From: Alkalimonas amylolytica
Lineage (GTDB): Bacteria; Pseudomonadota; Gammaproteobacteria; Enterobacterales; Alteromonadaceae
Length of the DNA: 64,000 nt
Assembly (NCBI RefSeq): GCF_900107845.1
Contig: NZ_FNRM01000010.1
Coordinates: 39,381-103,380 of the forward strand
Direction of reading: 5' to 3'
In this document: positions 25,843-35,256 of the stretch, piece after piece
Layout of the letters: each line of letters starts with the position of its first letter
Numbering within the stretch: position 1 is the first letter of the stretch
Translations under genes and position numbers: made by a program
The notes under the pieces: model-generated
What the model saw: only the letters and a program-made list of their open reading frames with translations
Told to the model about the DNA's origin: nothing
The model's database searches: none

Positions 25843-27129
25843 ATGCTTCGAATTTCATTATTGGCCATTTTTCTCTGTGTGCCTGCCGGGCTCTTGGCAG
25901 AACAGGCTGCTCGACCTGCCATCAGTAGCGAACTGGAACAGAAGGTAATTGCCTGGCGGCGCGATATCCATCAACACCCGGAGCTCAGTAACCGCGAGTT
26001 TCGTACGGCTGCCTTAGTCGCAGCGCACCTGCGTAAGCTAGGTATGGAGGTGCAAACCGAAATTGCCCATACCGGTGTGGTTGGGGTGCTGCGCGGTGGC
26101 AAGCCGGGCCCGGTGATAGCACTGCGGGCCGATATGGATGCCCTGCCGGTCACGGAGCAAACCGATGTGCCGTTTCGTTCTACGGTGATAGGCGAGTACC
26201 GCGGCAATGAAGTAGGGGTAATGCATGCCTGTGGCCACGATTTGCATGTTGCTATGCTGATGGGGGCGGCCGAGTACCTGGCAGAGCACAAGCAGCAGGT
26301 AGCGGGTACCGTGATGTTTATCTTTCAGCCGGCGGAAGAAGGTGCGCCGCCCGGGGAAGAAGGTGGCGCGGAGCTGATGCTGCGCGAGGGCCTGTTTGCC
26401 GAGCTGAAACCGGATGCCATTTTTGGCATTCATGTCTGGGGCCAGGCTCCACTTGGCGTCATTGGCTACCGCAAGGGGCCTTTGATGGCGTCTTCCGATC
26501 GCTTTGAGATCCGGGTCAAGGGCCGGCAAACGCATGGTTCCTCACCCTGGGCCGGGGTGGATCCCATCGTGGCGGCCGCGCAAATCATCAACAATGTGCA
26601 GACCATCGTCAGCCGGCAAATCAATATTACCCGGGCACCGGCGGTGGTGAGCTTTGGCATTGTCGAAGGTGGGGTACGCAACAACATTATTCCGGATGAA
26701 GTCTACCTGGAAGGCACCATTCGCAACTTCGATATGGACATTCGTCAGCAAATTTTCCGCCAACTGACTCAGGCGGCAGAGGCGTCAGCCCATGTCACCG
26801 GTGCTAAAGCGGAAGTGACCATTATTGAAGGCTACCCGGTGACCATCAACAATCCGGAGCTGGTGGCGCGGATGCTGACAACCACTAAGGCGGTAGCCGG
26901 TGAGCAGATGGTGCAGGAAAGCCCGCTGGTGACCGGTGCCGAGGATTTTTCCTATTACGCGCTGGAAGTACCCGGCATGTTTGTGTTTTTAGGGGTCGCT
27001 CCACCGGATAAAGATCCGGCCAGCATGCCAGCCAATCATTCGCCATTTTTCTATGCCGATGAGCGGGCGCTCAAAGTAGGCACCAATCTGTTTATTAACT
27101 GGGTGTTTGATTATCCCGGTGCTGGCTAA
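25843..27129 (+). CDS. M20 family amidohydrolase (exported)
   Basis: About 428 residues. A signal peptide (MLRISLLAIFLCVPAGLLAE) precedes a full M20D-type metallopeptidase: RADMDALPV, HACGHDLHVAMLMG, QPAEEGAPPGEEGG and the dimerisation domain around ETHG-equivalent RQTHGSSPWAGVDP, ending TGAEDFSYY. Such enzymes remove acyl groups from amino acids (hippuricase/IAA-amino-acid hydrolase type). The ATG at 25843 follows AAAGGGGA; an open frame reaches 25780 but has no site. Export suggests scavenging of acylated amino acids in the periplasm. It converges on the hydrolase gene with a 4-base overlap. Confidence 0.9.
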   Translation: MLRISLLAIFLCVPAGLLAEQAARPAISSELEQKVIAWRRDIHQHPELSNREFRTAALVAAHLRKLGMEVQTEIAHTGVVGVLRGGKPGPVIALRADMDALPVTEQTDVPFRSTVIGEYRGNEVGVMHACGHDLHVAMLMGAAEYLAEHKQQVAGTVMFIFQPAEEGAPPGEEGGAELMLREGLFAELKPDAIFGIHVWGQAPLGVIGYRKGPLMASSDRFEIRVKGRQTHGSSPWAGVDPIVAAAQIINNVQTIVSRQINITRAPAVVSFGIVEGGVRNNIIPDEVYLEGTIRNFDMDIRQQIFRQLTQAAEASAHVTGAKAEVTIIEGYPVTINNPELVARMLTTTKAVAGEQMVQESPLVTGAEDFSYYALEVPGMFVFLGVAPPDKDPASMPANHSPFFYADERALKVGTNLFINWVFDYPGAG

Positions 27130-27869
27130 AGCCAGGCCGCGATCTGACTGGCGGGTAGATAGCTGTTATGCCCGCCAGGATAGAGCTGCATTATGGCAAT
27201 GCCGGTAGGAAAAGCCTGATACAGCGCCTCACTGCGCGCCCGGCCAATGATTTCATCCTGCTCTGCTACCAGCAACAAGGTGGGGGTGTGGAGACTACTG
27301 GCGTAGTGGGCGGATTCAAAACGATCTTTTAATAACCAGCGCACCGGCACGAACGGAAACTGCTGGCTGGCCAAAGCGGTCAGGCTATCAAAAGGCGTAA
27401 TCAGCACCAGCTGCTGCACCGGACGCTGCGCCGCCAATTGCACCGCCACACCTGAGCCCAGGCTGCGGCCAATCAGGGTGATGTCGCTGTGCTGCTGGCT
27501 GACCTTGTCAAACAGCGCCAGCGCATCGCTGACCAGCGCTTGCTCCGACGGCCGGCCGTCACTGCCGCCATAACCACGGTAATGCATCAGATAGATGGCA
27601 TGCTCCGAAAATGCTGCAGCAAACTCCGCCAGGCTAACACTGACATCCTCGGCATTGCCGCCAAAATACAGCAAAGCCTTGTCACTGGCCCGCGGCTGTT
27701 GGCTAACCAGCACCTGGACCTTACCTTGCTGTAACACCAGCGGCTGTTCTGGCGGTAAGGCAGCGGGCACCGGAAAATAAATCAGCTGGCGCTGCAACAG
27801 ATACAGCAGCAGGCACAGCAAGCCATAACCGGCCAACAGGTAGCTTGCTAAACTTAGCAGTGTGCGCAT
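27126..27869 (-). CDS. Alpha/beta hydrolase with N-terminal membrane anchor
   Basis: About 247 residues. An N-terminal hydrophobic helix (residues 4-22) is followed by a BEM46/YqiA-like hydrolase fold: YFGGNAEDV as oxyanion loop, HYRGYGGSDGRPSE, the nucleophile elbow GRSLGSG, Asp in VAEQDEIIG and His in YPGGHNSY. It is probably an esterase facing the periplasm or membrane. The ATG at 27869 sits nine bases after AAGGA; the ATG at 27878 abuts that site and is less likely. Confidence 0.85.
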   Translation of the reverse strand: MRTLLSLASYLLAGYGLLCLLLYLLQRQLIYFPVPAALPPEQPLVLQQGKVQVLVSQQPRASDKALLYFGGNAEDVSVSLAEFAAAFSEHAIYLMHYRGYGGSDGRPSEQALVSDALALFDKVSQQHSDITLIGRSLGSGVAVQLAAQRPVQQLVLITPFDSLTALASQQFPFVPVRWLLKDRFESAHYASSLHTPTLLLVAEQDEIIGRARSEALYQAFPTGIAIMQLYPGGHNSYLPASQIAAWL

Positions 27870-27916
27870 TGCATCCATTCCTTGTTTCAGATGTAGTTAG
27901 CTTAATTGAGCTTGCA

Positions 27917-27945
27917 TTGACGGTCAAAATTTATCCACCTATACT
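27917..27945 (+). promoter_or_regulatory. Strong sigma-70 promoter of vapBC
   Basis: TTGACG (27917-27922), 17 bases, then TATACT (27940-27945), 31 bases before the antitoxin start. Toxin-antitoxin promoters of this type are usually repressed by the VapB-VapC complex. I saw only imperfect dyads around the -10 region. Confidence 0.65.
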
Positions 27946-27975
27946 TGCAATTATAAGTGTTTGTTGAGGTGAGCC

Positions 27976-28206
27976 ATGGGCCAAGTCACTATTTACCTGG
28001 ATGATGACAGTGAAGCGAAAATGAAAGCCGCTGCCAAGGCCAGTCAGGTATCTACCAGCAAGTGGGTCGCGACCTTAATTCAGCAAGCGCTGTCGGAGCA
28101 CTGGCCTGGTGAAGTGCGTGAGCTGGCAGGTGCCTGGCCAGACTTTCCCAGTGAGCAAGAGTTACGTCAGGATAAAACAACCGATACGCCAAGAGAAGAC
28201 TGGTAA
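27976..28206 (+). CDS. VapB-like antitoxin
   Basis: 76 residues. The first half has a ribbon-helix-helix pattern: MGQVTIYLDDDSEAKMKAAAKASQVSTSKWVATLIQQAL, a strand followed by two helices. The C-terminal half is acidic and likely unfolded until it binds the toxin (WPDFPSEQELRQD). It binds the operator and blocks the PIN toxin encoded directly after it; stop and start overlap in TAATG. Ribosome binding site GAGGTGAG is present. Confidence 0.85.
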   Translation: MGQVTIYLDDDSEAKMKAAAKASQVSTSKWVATLIQQALSEHWPGEVRELAGAWPDFPSEQELRQDKTTDTPREDW

Positions 28207-28598
28207 TGTTTGCGCTGGATACCAATACGCTGATCTATTTTTTCAAAGGTCAGGGCGATGTGGCCAGGCATTTGTTGGCGCAACAACCACAGCACATTGC
28301 AATCCCTGCTATCGTGCGGTTTGAGCTGGAAGTTGGGGTGTTAAAATCCAGCGCCCCGCAAAAAAGGCAACAGCAACTGACTCAGCTGCTGAGAGTTATA
28401 CGCATACTGCCTTTTGACGACGATGCAGCCAGGCATGCAGCTGAAATCCGGGTTACGCTGGAACATCAGGGCCAACCGATAGGCCCATACGATCTGCTTA
28501 TAGCGGCAACCGCGAAAGCCAATCAAGCCATCCTGGTGACTCACAATCAACGCGAGTTTTGCAAAGTCCCGGGACTGCAACTGGCTGATTGGTTTTAG
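28206..28598 (+). CDS. VapC-like PIN-domain ribonuclease toxin
   Basis: 130 residues, full length for the family. PIN acidic residues: Asp5 in FALDTNTLIYFF, Glu40 in IVRFELEVG, Asp96 in GPYDLLIAATA, with VTHNQREF at the end in place of the usual THN-x-x-F. VapC toxins cut tRNA or rRNA. The gene is coupled to the antitoxin by a one-base overlap and converges on gorA with only a few bases between stops. Confidence 0.9.
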   Translation: MFALDTNTLIYFFKGQGDVARHLLAQQPQHIAIPAIVRFELEVGVLKSSAPQKRQQQLTQLLRVIRILPFDDDAARHAAEIRVTLEHQGQPIGPYDLLIAATAKANQAILVTHNQREFCKVPGLQLADWF

Positions 28599-28601
28599 CA
28601 C

Positions 28602-29957
28602 TCAGCGCATTGTCACAAACTCTTCCGCACTGGTCGGATGCAGCGCTACCGTGGCGTCAAAATCGGCTTTGGTGGCGCCCATTTTCATCGCTACGGCAAA
28701 GCCTTGCAGCACTTCGTCCATGCCTTCGCCAATGCCGTGCAGGCCAACCACTTTTTCTTCTTTGCCGGCACAAACCAGCTTAAAAGTACTAAGCGCCCGA
28801 TGTGGCGTGATGGCGTTGTACATGGCGGCAAAACTGGAGCGATACACCTTGATGCTGGCGTCGCCATACTCGGCTTTGGCCTCGGCTTCGGTCAGGCCGA
28901 TGGTACCTATGGGCGGATGGCTGAACACCACGGTAGGGATTAGCCGGTAGTCCATTTTAGCGTCCGGCATGGCCGGGTTAAACAACCGCTCGGCCAGCAT
29001 GCGGCCGGCTTTGACCGCCACTGGGGTCAGCTGGGCCTCGCCGGTGATGTCGCCGACCGCATAAATACCCGGCACATTGGTGTTTTGCAACGCATCGGTG
29101 CGAATATAGCCTTGCTCATCGGTGGCGACGCCAGCGGCTGCCAGTTTAATGGCATCGGTGGCAGGTTCGCGGCCAATGGCCCAGATCAGGCAATCGACAT
29201 TCAGCAGCATGGCACCATCGTGCATGTAAACGGTCAGACGCCCATCGCTGCCAGCTTCTACTTTGCTGACTTCGGTCTGAGTGTGCAGTTGCAGCTCATC
29301 TTGCTTCATCCGCTCCAGCAGGGCATCGGTGATATCTGAGTCAAAGTTGCGCAGCGGTCTGTCTTTGCGAACCAGCAGGTGGGTATCGGTGCCCAGGGCG
29401 TGCAGCACGCCGGCAAGTTCAACTGCGATGTAACCGGCACCAACCACCACGGCTTTTTTTGGCTGTTCAGTCAAAGCAAAAAAACCATCCGAGTCGATAC
29501 CGAGTTCAGCGCCCGGAATATCGGGCCGGCTAGGGCGGCCGCCAACAGCAATGGTGATGTGATCGGCGGTGATGCGCTCGCCATTGACTTCCACTGTGTT
29601 TTTATCCACAAAGGTGGCAAAGCCTTCAATCAAATCCACCCCATTGCTGGCAAAACCACGCTGGTAAGCACCATGAATGCGTTCAATATAAGCCTCGCGG
29701 TGACGCACCAGGGTGGCCCAATCAAAGCCTTGCTGCTGCACATCAAAACCATAGGCCGGGCTGTACTTGATGGCTTCGGCAATATGAGCGCCGTACCACA
29801 TGACTTTTTTCGGCACACAACCGACATTCACGCAGGTACCGCCCACCGCTTTGGCTTCTATCACTGCGGCTTTGGCGCCACGCATGGCTGCCCGGTTGGC
29901 TGAGGCAATGCCGCCACTGCCTGCACCAATGGCCAGGTAATCGTAATGTCGGGTCAT
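28602..29957 (-). CDS. gorA: Glutathione-disulfide reductase
   Basis: 451 residues. It reduces oxidised glutathione with NADPH in the cytoplasm. The FAD-binding GAGSGG (11-16), redox disulfide CVNVGC (Cys42, Cys47), NADPH-binding [13 protein letters not shown], the FAD motif YAVGDI and the C-terminal catalytic HPTSAEE are all present. The ATG at 29957 has AGGAT nine bases upstream; the open frame reaches 30017 without support. Single gene. Confidence 0.96.
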   Translation of the reverse strand: MTRHYDYLAIGAGSGGIASANRAAMRGAKAAVIEAKAVGGTCVNVGCVPKKVMWYGAHIAEAIKYSPAYGFDVQQQGFDWATLVRHREAYIERIHGAYQRGFASNGVDLIEGFATFVDKNTVEVNGERITADHITIAVGGRPSRPDIPGAELGIDSDGFFALTEQPKKAVVVGAGYIAVELAGVLHALGTDTHLLVRKDRPLRNFDSDITDALLERMKQDELQLHTQTEVSKVEAGSDGRLTVYMHDGAMLLNVDCLIWAIGREPATDAIKLAAAGVATDEQGYIRTDALQNTNVPGIYAVGDITGEAQLTPVAVKAGRMLAERLFNPAMPDAKMDYRLIPTVVFSHPPIGTIGLTEAEAKAEYGDASIKVYRSSFAAMYNAITPHRALSTFKLVCAGKEEKVVGLHGIGEGMDEVLQGFAVAMKMGATKADFDATVALHPTSAEEFVTMR

Positions 29958-30104
29958 AAAGGATCCTGTTCTTTGAGGCGAATTAGCTTCTATATAAGGC
30001 CCAGTGCGTGGAATCACAAGAGCTATGGACTAAACAGGTGCCTTGACTTGTGCGGCATTCGCCCCAACATTGAATAGTATTGACAAAGCTCAACAGGAAC
30101 CACT

Positions 30105-32153
30105 ATGACCACAGTGCACAACCCCTTGCTTGAATTCACCGACTTACCGCCTTTTTCTGTTATCAAACCCGAGCAGGTGAAGCCTGCAGTGGAAGCTGCC
30201 ATTGCCAGAGCCAGGGACAGTGTGGAGCAGGTGCTTACGCAAAACACTTTCAGCTGGGATAATCTGGTGGTGCCGTTGGAGGAGGGCAGTGACAGATTAG
30301 GAAAACTGTGGTCGCCGGTGTCTCATCTAAACTCGGTGCTCAACAGCGCCGAGCTGCGGGAGGCCTACGAGAGCTGCCTGCCAGTGCTATCAGAATTCAG
30401 TACCTGGCTGGGACAGCATGAAGGTTTGTATCAGGCCTATCGTCAGTTGGCTGAAAGCGAGGCATATGCCGAGCTTAGCCCGGCTCAGCAAAAAGTGATT
30501 CAAAATGCGCTGCGGGATTTCAAATTATCCGGTATCGGTTTGCCGGCAGAGAAAAAGCAGCGTTACGGTGAGATTCAAAGCCGACTTTCAGAGCTGTCAT
30601 CCAGCTTTTCCAATCATACCCTGGATGCCACTCAGGCCTGGCACAAGCACCTGACCGATGAATCGCAGTTGGCTGGTCTGCCGGATGATGCCAAAGCAGC
30701 CGCGGCAGAGGAGGCCAAAAGCCGTGAACTGGATGGCTGGGTGCTGACGCTGGAGTTCCCGAGCTATTTGCCGGTGATGACCTATGCCGAGGATCGCAGT
30801 TTGCGTGAAGAGGTCTATCAGGCTTATTGTACCCGGGCCTCCGATCAGGGGCCGCATGCCGGCCAGTTTGACAACAGCGCTATTATCGAAGAAACCCTGG
30901 CACTTAAGCATGAGCTGGCCCAGCTGCTGGATTTTGCCAATGCGGCCGAAGAGTCACTGGCAACGAAAATGGCGGAATCTCCGCAGCAAGTACTGGATTT
31001 CTTGCAGGACTTAGCCCGCCGGGCCAGGCCACAGGCCGAAAAAGAGCTGGCCGAGCTGAGAGACTTTGCTCAAAGCGAGTACCAGCATACTGAGCTGCAA
31101 GCCTGGGATGTCGCTTATTACTCGGAAAAATTAAAGCAAGCCCGCTATGCCATCTCAGATGAGCAGCTGCGGCCTTATTTCCCGGAAACCAAGGTGGTGC
31201 CGGGTTTATTTGCTGTGATTGAAAAGCTGTTTGGCATGACGGTGCGCGAGCGTGAGGGGGTGGATGTCTGGCATCCGGATGTGCGCTTTTACGATATTTT
31301 TGATAGCTCAGGTGCTCTGCGCGGCAGTTTTTATCTTGATTTATACGCCAGGGCGAAAAAGCGCGGCGGTGCCTGGATGGATGATTGCCGGGGCCGGCGC
31401 ATCTTAGCGACTGGCGAGCTGCAAAGCCCGGTGGCCTATTTAACCTGCAACTTCAATAAGCCGGTTGGCGGCAAGCCTGCGCTTTTTACCCATGATGAAG
31501 TGGTGACCTTGTTCCATGAGTTTGGTCATGGCTTGCACCATATGCTGACGCAGGTCGATGCGGCTGCGGTTGCTGGTATCAACGGTGTGGCCTGGGATGC
31601 GGTCGAGTTGCCCAGTCAGTTTCTGGAGAACTGGTGCTGGCAGCCGGAAGCTTTGCAGCTGATCTCCGGCCATTACGAAACCGGCGAGGCCTTGCCGCAA
31701 GAAATGCTGGCGAAGATGTTGGCGGCGAAAAACTTCCAGTCGGCGATGTTTCTGGTACGTCAGTTGGAATTTGCGCTGTTCGATTTCAGGCTGCATGCCG
31801 AGTACCAACCAGAACTGGGTGGCCGGGTCCAACAGCTGCTTGACGAAGTGCGTCAACAGGTAGCGGTTATCGTACCGCCACGTTTTAATCGTTTTCAGCA
31901 TGGCTTTAGCCATATCTTTGCCGGTGGTTATGCCGCTGGTTATTACAGTTACCTGTGGGCCGAGGTGTTGTCATCCGATGCTTTCGGACGCTTTGAAGAG
32001 GAAGGGGTGTTTAATCCGCAAACCGGGCGGGACTTCTTGCAGTGGATTTTAGAGCGTGGCGGCAGCGCCGAACCGATGGAGTTGTTTAAAGGTTTCCGCG
32101 GCCGCGAGCCATCCAATGAAGCCTTACTGCGGCATATGGGCATTGCCAGTTAA
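30105..32153 (+). CDS. prlC: Oligopeptidase A (M3 metallopeptidase)
   Basis: 682 residues, the E. coli length. The zinc site is HEFGHGLHHML with His471-Glu-x-x-His475, followed by the third ligand region NGVAWDAVELPSQFLENW. It degrades signal peptides and other oligopeptides in the cytoplasm. A CAGGA site precedes the ATG. In E. coli prlC lies next to rsmJ (yhiQ); here three lipoprotein genes separate them, so the old neighbourhood is recognisable but interrupted. Confidence 0.96.
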   Translation: MTTVHNPLLEFTDLPPFSVIKPEQVKPAVEAAIARARDSVEQVLTQNTFSWDNLVVPLEEGSDRLGKLWSPVSHLNSVLNSAELREAYESCLPVLSEFSTWLGQHEGLYQAYRQLAESEAYAELSPAQQKVIQNALRDFKLSGIGLPAEKKQRYGEIQSRLSELSSSFSNHTLDATQAWHKHLTDESQLAGLPDDAKAAAAEEAKSRELDGWVLTLEFPSYLPVMTYAEDRSLREEVYQAYCTRASDQGPHAGQFDNSAIIEETLALKHELAQLLDFANAAEESLATKMAESPQQVLDFLQDLARRARPQAEKELAELRDFAQSEYQHTELQAWDVAYYSEKLKQARYAISDEQLRPYFPETKVVPGLFAVIEKLFGMTVREREGVDVWHPDVRFYDIFDSSGALRGSFYLDLYARAKKRGGAWMDDCRGRRILATGELQSPVAYLTCNFNKPVGGKPALFTHDEVVTLFHEFGHGLHHMLTQVDAAAVAGINGVAWDAVELPSQFLENWCWQPEALQLISGHYETGEALPQEMLAKMLAAKNFQSAMFLVRQLEFALFDFRLHAEYQPELGGRVQQLLDEVRQQVAVIVPPRFNRFQHGFSHIFAGGYAAGYYSYLWAEVLSSDAFGRFEEEGVFNPQTGRDFLQWILERGGSAEPMELFKGFRGREPSNEALLRHMGIAS

Positions 32154-32180
32154 CCAGTAGAGCGTTGGCTGACTGGCAGG

Positions 32181-33035
32181 TTAGAAGATACCTGCCAGTG
32201 AGCGGATCAGGCCTGATTGCAGTCCAGGCTCCGCGTCCTCCCAGCGCAGATTGGCCTGATTGGCAAAGCTAATCACCCTGGCCTGGTATTTACGGCGATC
32301 GGTCGCGCGCTCCCAAAGCGTATCCGTACTGCCACTATCGCCTTGCAGCAGCAAATGCTGGCTGTACTCCAGCACCAGTTCATCACTGTCGGCGGCAATG
32401 CGCTCTGCCACTTGCAAGTCGGTGACCATGGTGTAGTAGACATCTTTCACCAACTGCCGGCCGGCGTATTCGGTACCGGCGATGATGGCCAGAGCGATGG
32501 CTGCGTTGCGCAGATCCCGGCTACTTACATCCACACTATCCGAATACCCAACATAGACATTGCCACCCGATGACCGGTTGGAGCGACGCTGCCTGATTGG
32601 CTGTTCAGTGGCTTCATCCGGCAAAAGTACGGGCATAGCCAGCAAGGCCGGATTCATCAGTTGCTCAATCTCTGTCTCACTCATGCCAAACTCAGCCTGG
32701 GCCAGCACTTTTTCCGGCGCTTGCTTGAGCACAGTGCGAACATTCACCTGCAGCCAGTACTGCGCATGTGCCGGGCTATTGGTGACCTGATAACCACGTT
32801 GTTGCAAAAAATCGATCACCGCCTGATCCAGCGGTTGCTGGAATTCCGCGGCGGTACTGCGAAAATCCAGAAACACGGTGCGTAATTCCGGCTCGACCGG
32901 ATCAAGATAGATGGTCTGGCTCATGCGGGTTTGCACATCCAGCTCGCCCTTGGCGATGGAACGGTGAATGGCCGTGCAGCCCGTTAACTGCACGAACAGC
33001 AGCAACAGGCAGAGGCTAAGACCGGCCTTATGCAT
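32181..33035 (-). CDS. TraT-like outer-membrane lipoprotein, diverged second copy
   Basis: About 284 residues. Signal with lipobox LTGC, then TAIHRSIAKGELDVQTRMSQTIYLDPVEP, which parallels the TraT start. It ends WEDAEPGLQSGLIRSLAGIF, close to the end of the neighbouring TraT-like protein. The central part (residues 110-165: a region with MSETEIEQLMNP, Arg/Ser-rich RQRRSNRSSGG) is not like TraT and replaces its glycine-rich membrane-crossing segment. The ATG at 33035 overlaps the TGA of the upstream copy by one base (TGATG), so the two are coupled. Role inferred: surface lipoprotein. Confidence 0.8.
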   Translation of the reverse strand: MHKAGLSLCLLLLFVQLTGCTAIHRSIAKGELDVQTRMSQTIYLDPVEPELRTVFLDFRSTAAEFQQPLDQAVIDFLQQRGYQVTNSPAHAQYWLQVNVRTVLKQAPEKVLAQAEFGMSETEIEQLMNPALLAMPVLLPDEATEQPIRQRRSNRSSGGNVYVGYSDSVDVSSRDLRNAAIALAIIAGTEYAGRQLVKDVYYTMVTDLQVAERIAADSDELVLEYSQHLLLQGDSGSTDTLWERATDRRKYQARVISFANQANLRWEDAEPGLQSGLIRSLAGIF

Positions 33036-33766
33036 CAGAACAAACCTGCTAAAGCCCGTACCAGACCCATCTGCAGATCCGCTGCCGCATCTTCCCATTT
33101 CAGATTGGACTGATTGGCGTAGCTGATGACCCGGCTTTGATAGCGGCGTTGATCGCTTTGGCGCTGATAGCTGGAGGTTGTGCTGCCACTATCCCCCTGC
33201 ACCAGCACATGCTCGGAGCGCTCTCGTACCACGCCATCAAAACGTTCCATGATTTGGATGTCGGTGATTACGCTGTAATACACATCTTCAATCAGCGCAT
33301 CGAACACAGTGCCCGCCACAGCACCGGCAATGGCCGCGCCGGTAGCGGCGCTGCCGGAAGAGCCGCCAGTTGCTCTGTGCACGGTATGGCCAAGCACAGC
33401 GCCACCAGCAGCACCATAGCCAGCATTCATCGCACTATTGGCGGCTCTGGCATTGGTACGACCGACTTGCAGCACATTGGCCTGTAGCCAGTAGGTGGCC
33501 TGCGATGGGCTGTCGATGACCTGATAGCCGCGTTGCTGCAGGGATTGAATGACCATAGGGCGGATATCAAACTCGGGCTTGTCCGAAGTATTGCGGATAT
33601 CGACGAAGATAGTGCGTTGCTCCGGTTCAACCGGATCCAGGAAGATGGTAGAACTCATCTGGGTTTGTACATCCAGATTGCGTTTGGCGACCGAGGTATG
33701 AATGGCACCACAGCCACTCAGCGACAAACTGACAATAATCGCCGCCAGCCAAAGGGTATGTTTCAT
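33035..33766 (-). CDS. TraT-like (complement resistance/surface exclusion) lipoprotein
   Basis: 243 residues, the TraT length. Lipobox LSGC, then GAIHTSVAKRNLDVQTQMSSTIFLDPVEPEQRTIF as in F-plasmid TraT, the YWLQANVLQVG strand and the glycine/alanine-rich AGYGAAGGAVLGHTVHRATG and GAAIAGAVAGTVFDALIEDVYY segments. TraT on F blocks mating-pair formation and gives serum resistance. Here it is chromosomal, with no transfer genes nearby. It is first of a two-gene operon with the diverged copy. Confidence 0.9.
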   Translation of the reverse strand: MKHTLWLAAIIVSLSLSGCGAIHTSVAKRNLDVQTQMSSTIFLDPVEPEQRTIFVDIRNTSDKPEFDIRPMVIQSLQQRGYQVIDSPSQATYWLQANVLQVGRTNARAANSAMNAGYGAAGGAVLGHTVHRATGGSSGSAATGAAIAGAVAGTVFDALIEDVYYSVITDIQIMERFDGVVRERSEHVLVQGDSGSTTSSYQRQSDQRRYQSRVISYANQSNLKWEDAAADLQMGLVRALAGLF

Positions 33767-33873
33767 TTTGGTGTCCTGTAGTAACTTAAGCTCAACAACT
33801 GCAAGCTTAATCTGCTAAGCTTAACGGGTGCTTAATTTTAGTAGAAAGTATGGTCAATCTACAGGAGATTTGA

Positions 33874-34362
33874 ATGCGAAAACTGAATTGGCTTATGGCT
33901 GTTATCGCTGTGGCCTTACTTGGCGCCTGTCAGCAGGGCCAAGCCGGTGGAGAGCGGTTGGCTCCGGAGCCCTTGATAGAGCCAATTGATCCGGTCACTA
34001 ACCCCAGAGCAGCCTTAAAAGAGCGGGAGCGACAAATGCGAGAACATCCTGATTTACAGAAAATGCGGGCAGATATTCTTAGCATGATTGGTCAGGCAGA
34101 AGCCGATGATGTTCAGCAATGTCGGGTGATAGGCTTTGGCCATAAACCGTGTGGTGGCCCTGCTGAGTATATTGCCTACTCTACCAAGGGGGTGAATGAA
34201 ACCGTGTTGCAGCAAAAAATAGCCAGTTACAACAAGGCGGCTGAAGCGGAAAATATCAGGCTTGGCCGGATGTCGGATTGCGCCATAGTGCCAGAGCCGG
34301 CGGTAAGTCTGGTGGGTGGACAGTGCAAGATAACGGGCACGTCCAAACAAGAGGTCATGTAA
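33874..34362 (+). CDS. Small lipoprotein of unknown function
   Basis: 162 residues. Lipobox LGAC (Cys19) and a good CAGGAG site. After a polar tether comes a helical segment (ALKERERQMREHPDLQKMRADILSMIGQAEAD) and a Cys-containing domain (QQCRVIGFGHKPCGGPAEYIAYS ... DCAIVPEPAVSLVGGQCKI) whose four cysteines could form two disulfides in the periplasm. No family recognised. Confidence 0.7.
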   Translation: MRKLNWLMAVIAVALLGACQQGQAGGERLAPEPLIEPIDPVTNPRAALKERERQMREHPDLQKMRADILSMIGQAEADDVQQCRVIGFGHKPCGGPAEYIAYSTKGVNETVLQQKIASYNKAAEAENIRLGRMSDCAIVPEPAVSLVGGQCKITGTSKQEVM

Positions 34363-34430
34363 GACAGCAGGTCAGCTGGTGTGTTGACAGGCAGCAGGTT
34401 ACACTGTGCGCTTTTTTGGAGCCGCTCCGG

Positions 34431-35186
34431 ATGATTGTGTTATCAGGCAGCGTACTAAGTGCTGCTGAGCAAGCCTATCTTGATGGATTAAGCCAGCGTT
34501 TTGGCTTAATCCTAACAGAGCAAGCTGAAGGCTGGCATCTGGCCTGGCAGTCGCAGGCATTGGTGCTTCGTCATACCGATCTACCCAAGCAAAGTGATAT
34601 TGTGGTGGACTTTGCCAGCGGCAGTGCCAGCTATCGTCGACAGCATGGTGGTGGCATGGGCGAAGCCATCGCCAAGGCGGTGGGTTTGAACAAAAAACGA
34701 GATCTGACTCTGATTGATGCTACCGCTGGGTTGGGTCGAGATGCTTTTGTGCTGGCATGCCTTGGAGCCAGAGTCACTTTGGTGGAGCGCAATCCGCTGG
34801 TAGCGGCTTTGCTGGCCGATGGGCTGCGCCGTGCCGGTGAACAACCGGATCTTTCGGATTGGCTGCCTGAGCGCATGCAATTGCATTTTGCGTCGGCCCA
34901 GCAGGCGCTCACTGAGCTTGATGCGGTCGAGGTGGTGTATCTTGACCCGATGTTCCCTGAGCGGCAAAAGTCGGCTTTGGTAAAAAAAGAAATGCGGGCC
35001 TTTCATCAGGTAGTGGGGGAGGATCCGGACGCCGATGTCTTATTACCTGCGGCACTGGCACTGGCCAGCAAGCGGGTGGTAGTGAAGCGTCCGGCCTATG
35101 CGCCGCCTTTGGCGGGAACCAAACCCAGCCATGAGGTCAAAGGAAAGAACAACCGTTTTGATGTTTATGTAAAGGCTGCCATCTGA
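34431..35186 (+). CDS. rsmJ: 16S rRNA (guanine(1516)-N(2))-methyltransferase
   Basis: 251 residues. SAM site DATAGLGRDAFVLA, then VTLVERNP and the catalytic-loop motif VVYLDPMFPERQKSALVKKEM, all diagnostic of RsmJ/YhiQ, which methylates G1516 of 16S rRNA. I start at the ATG at 34431 because family proteins start here; the open frame back to 34278 overlaps the lipoprotein gene. A perfect hairpin follows immediately. Confidence 0.93.
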   Translation: MIVLSGSVLSAAEQAYLDGLSQRFGLILTEQAEGWHLAWQSQALVLRHTDLPKQSDIVVDFASGSASYRRQHGGGMGEAIAKAVGLNKKRDLTLIDATAGLGRDAFVLACLGARVTLVERNPLVAALLADGLRRAGEQPDLSDWLPERMQLHFASAQQALTELDAVEVVYLDPMFPERQKSALVKKEMRAFHQVVGEDPDADVLLPAALALASKRVVVKRPAYAPPLAGTKPSHEVKGKNNRFDVYVKAAI

Positions 35187-35210
35187 AACTGGCAGCCAGA
35201 TGGTATTTTT
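35174..35210 (+). terminator. Hairpin at the end of rsmJ
   Basis: GGCTGCCA (35174-35181) pairs with TGGCAGCC (35190-35197) over an 8-base loop, spanning the rsmJ stop; a T5 run comes eight bases later. A likely weak terminator. Confidence 0.55.
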
Positions 35211-35256
35211 CAGCTACACTCATGCAAGCCCATTCATCAGCCATAGGAACCTACTT

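Noticed and set aside
34278..34430. Upstream extension of rsmJ
   Set aside because: The frame is open, but it overlaps the lipoprotein gene and RsmJ proteins begin at the later ATG.
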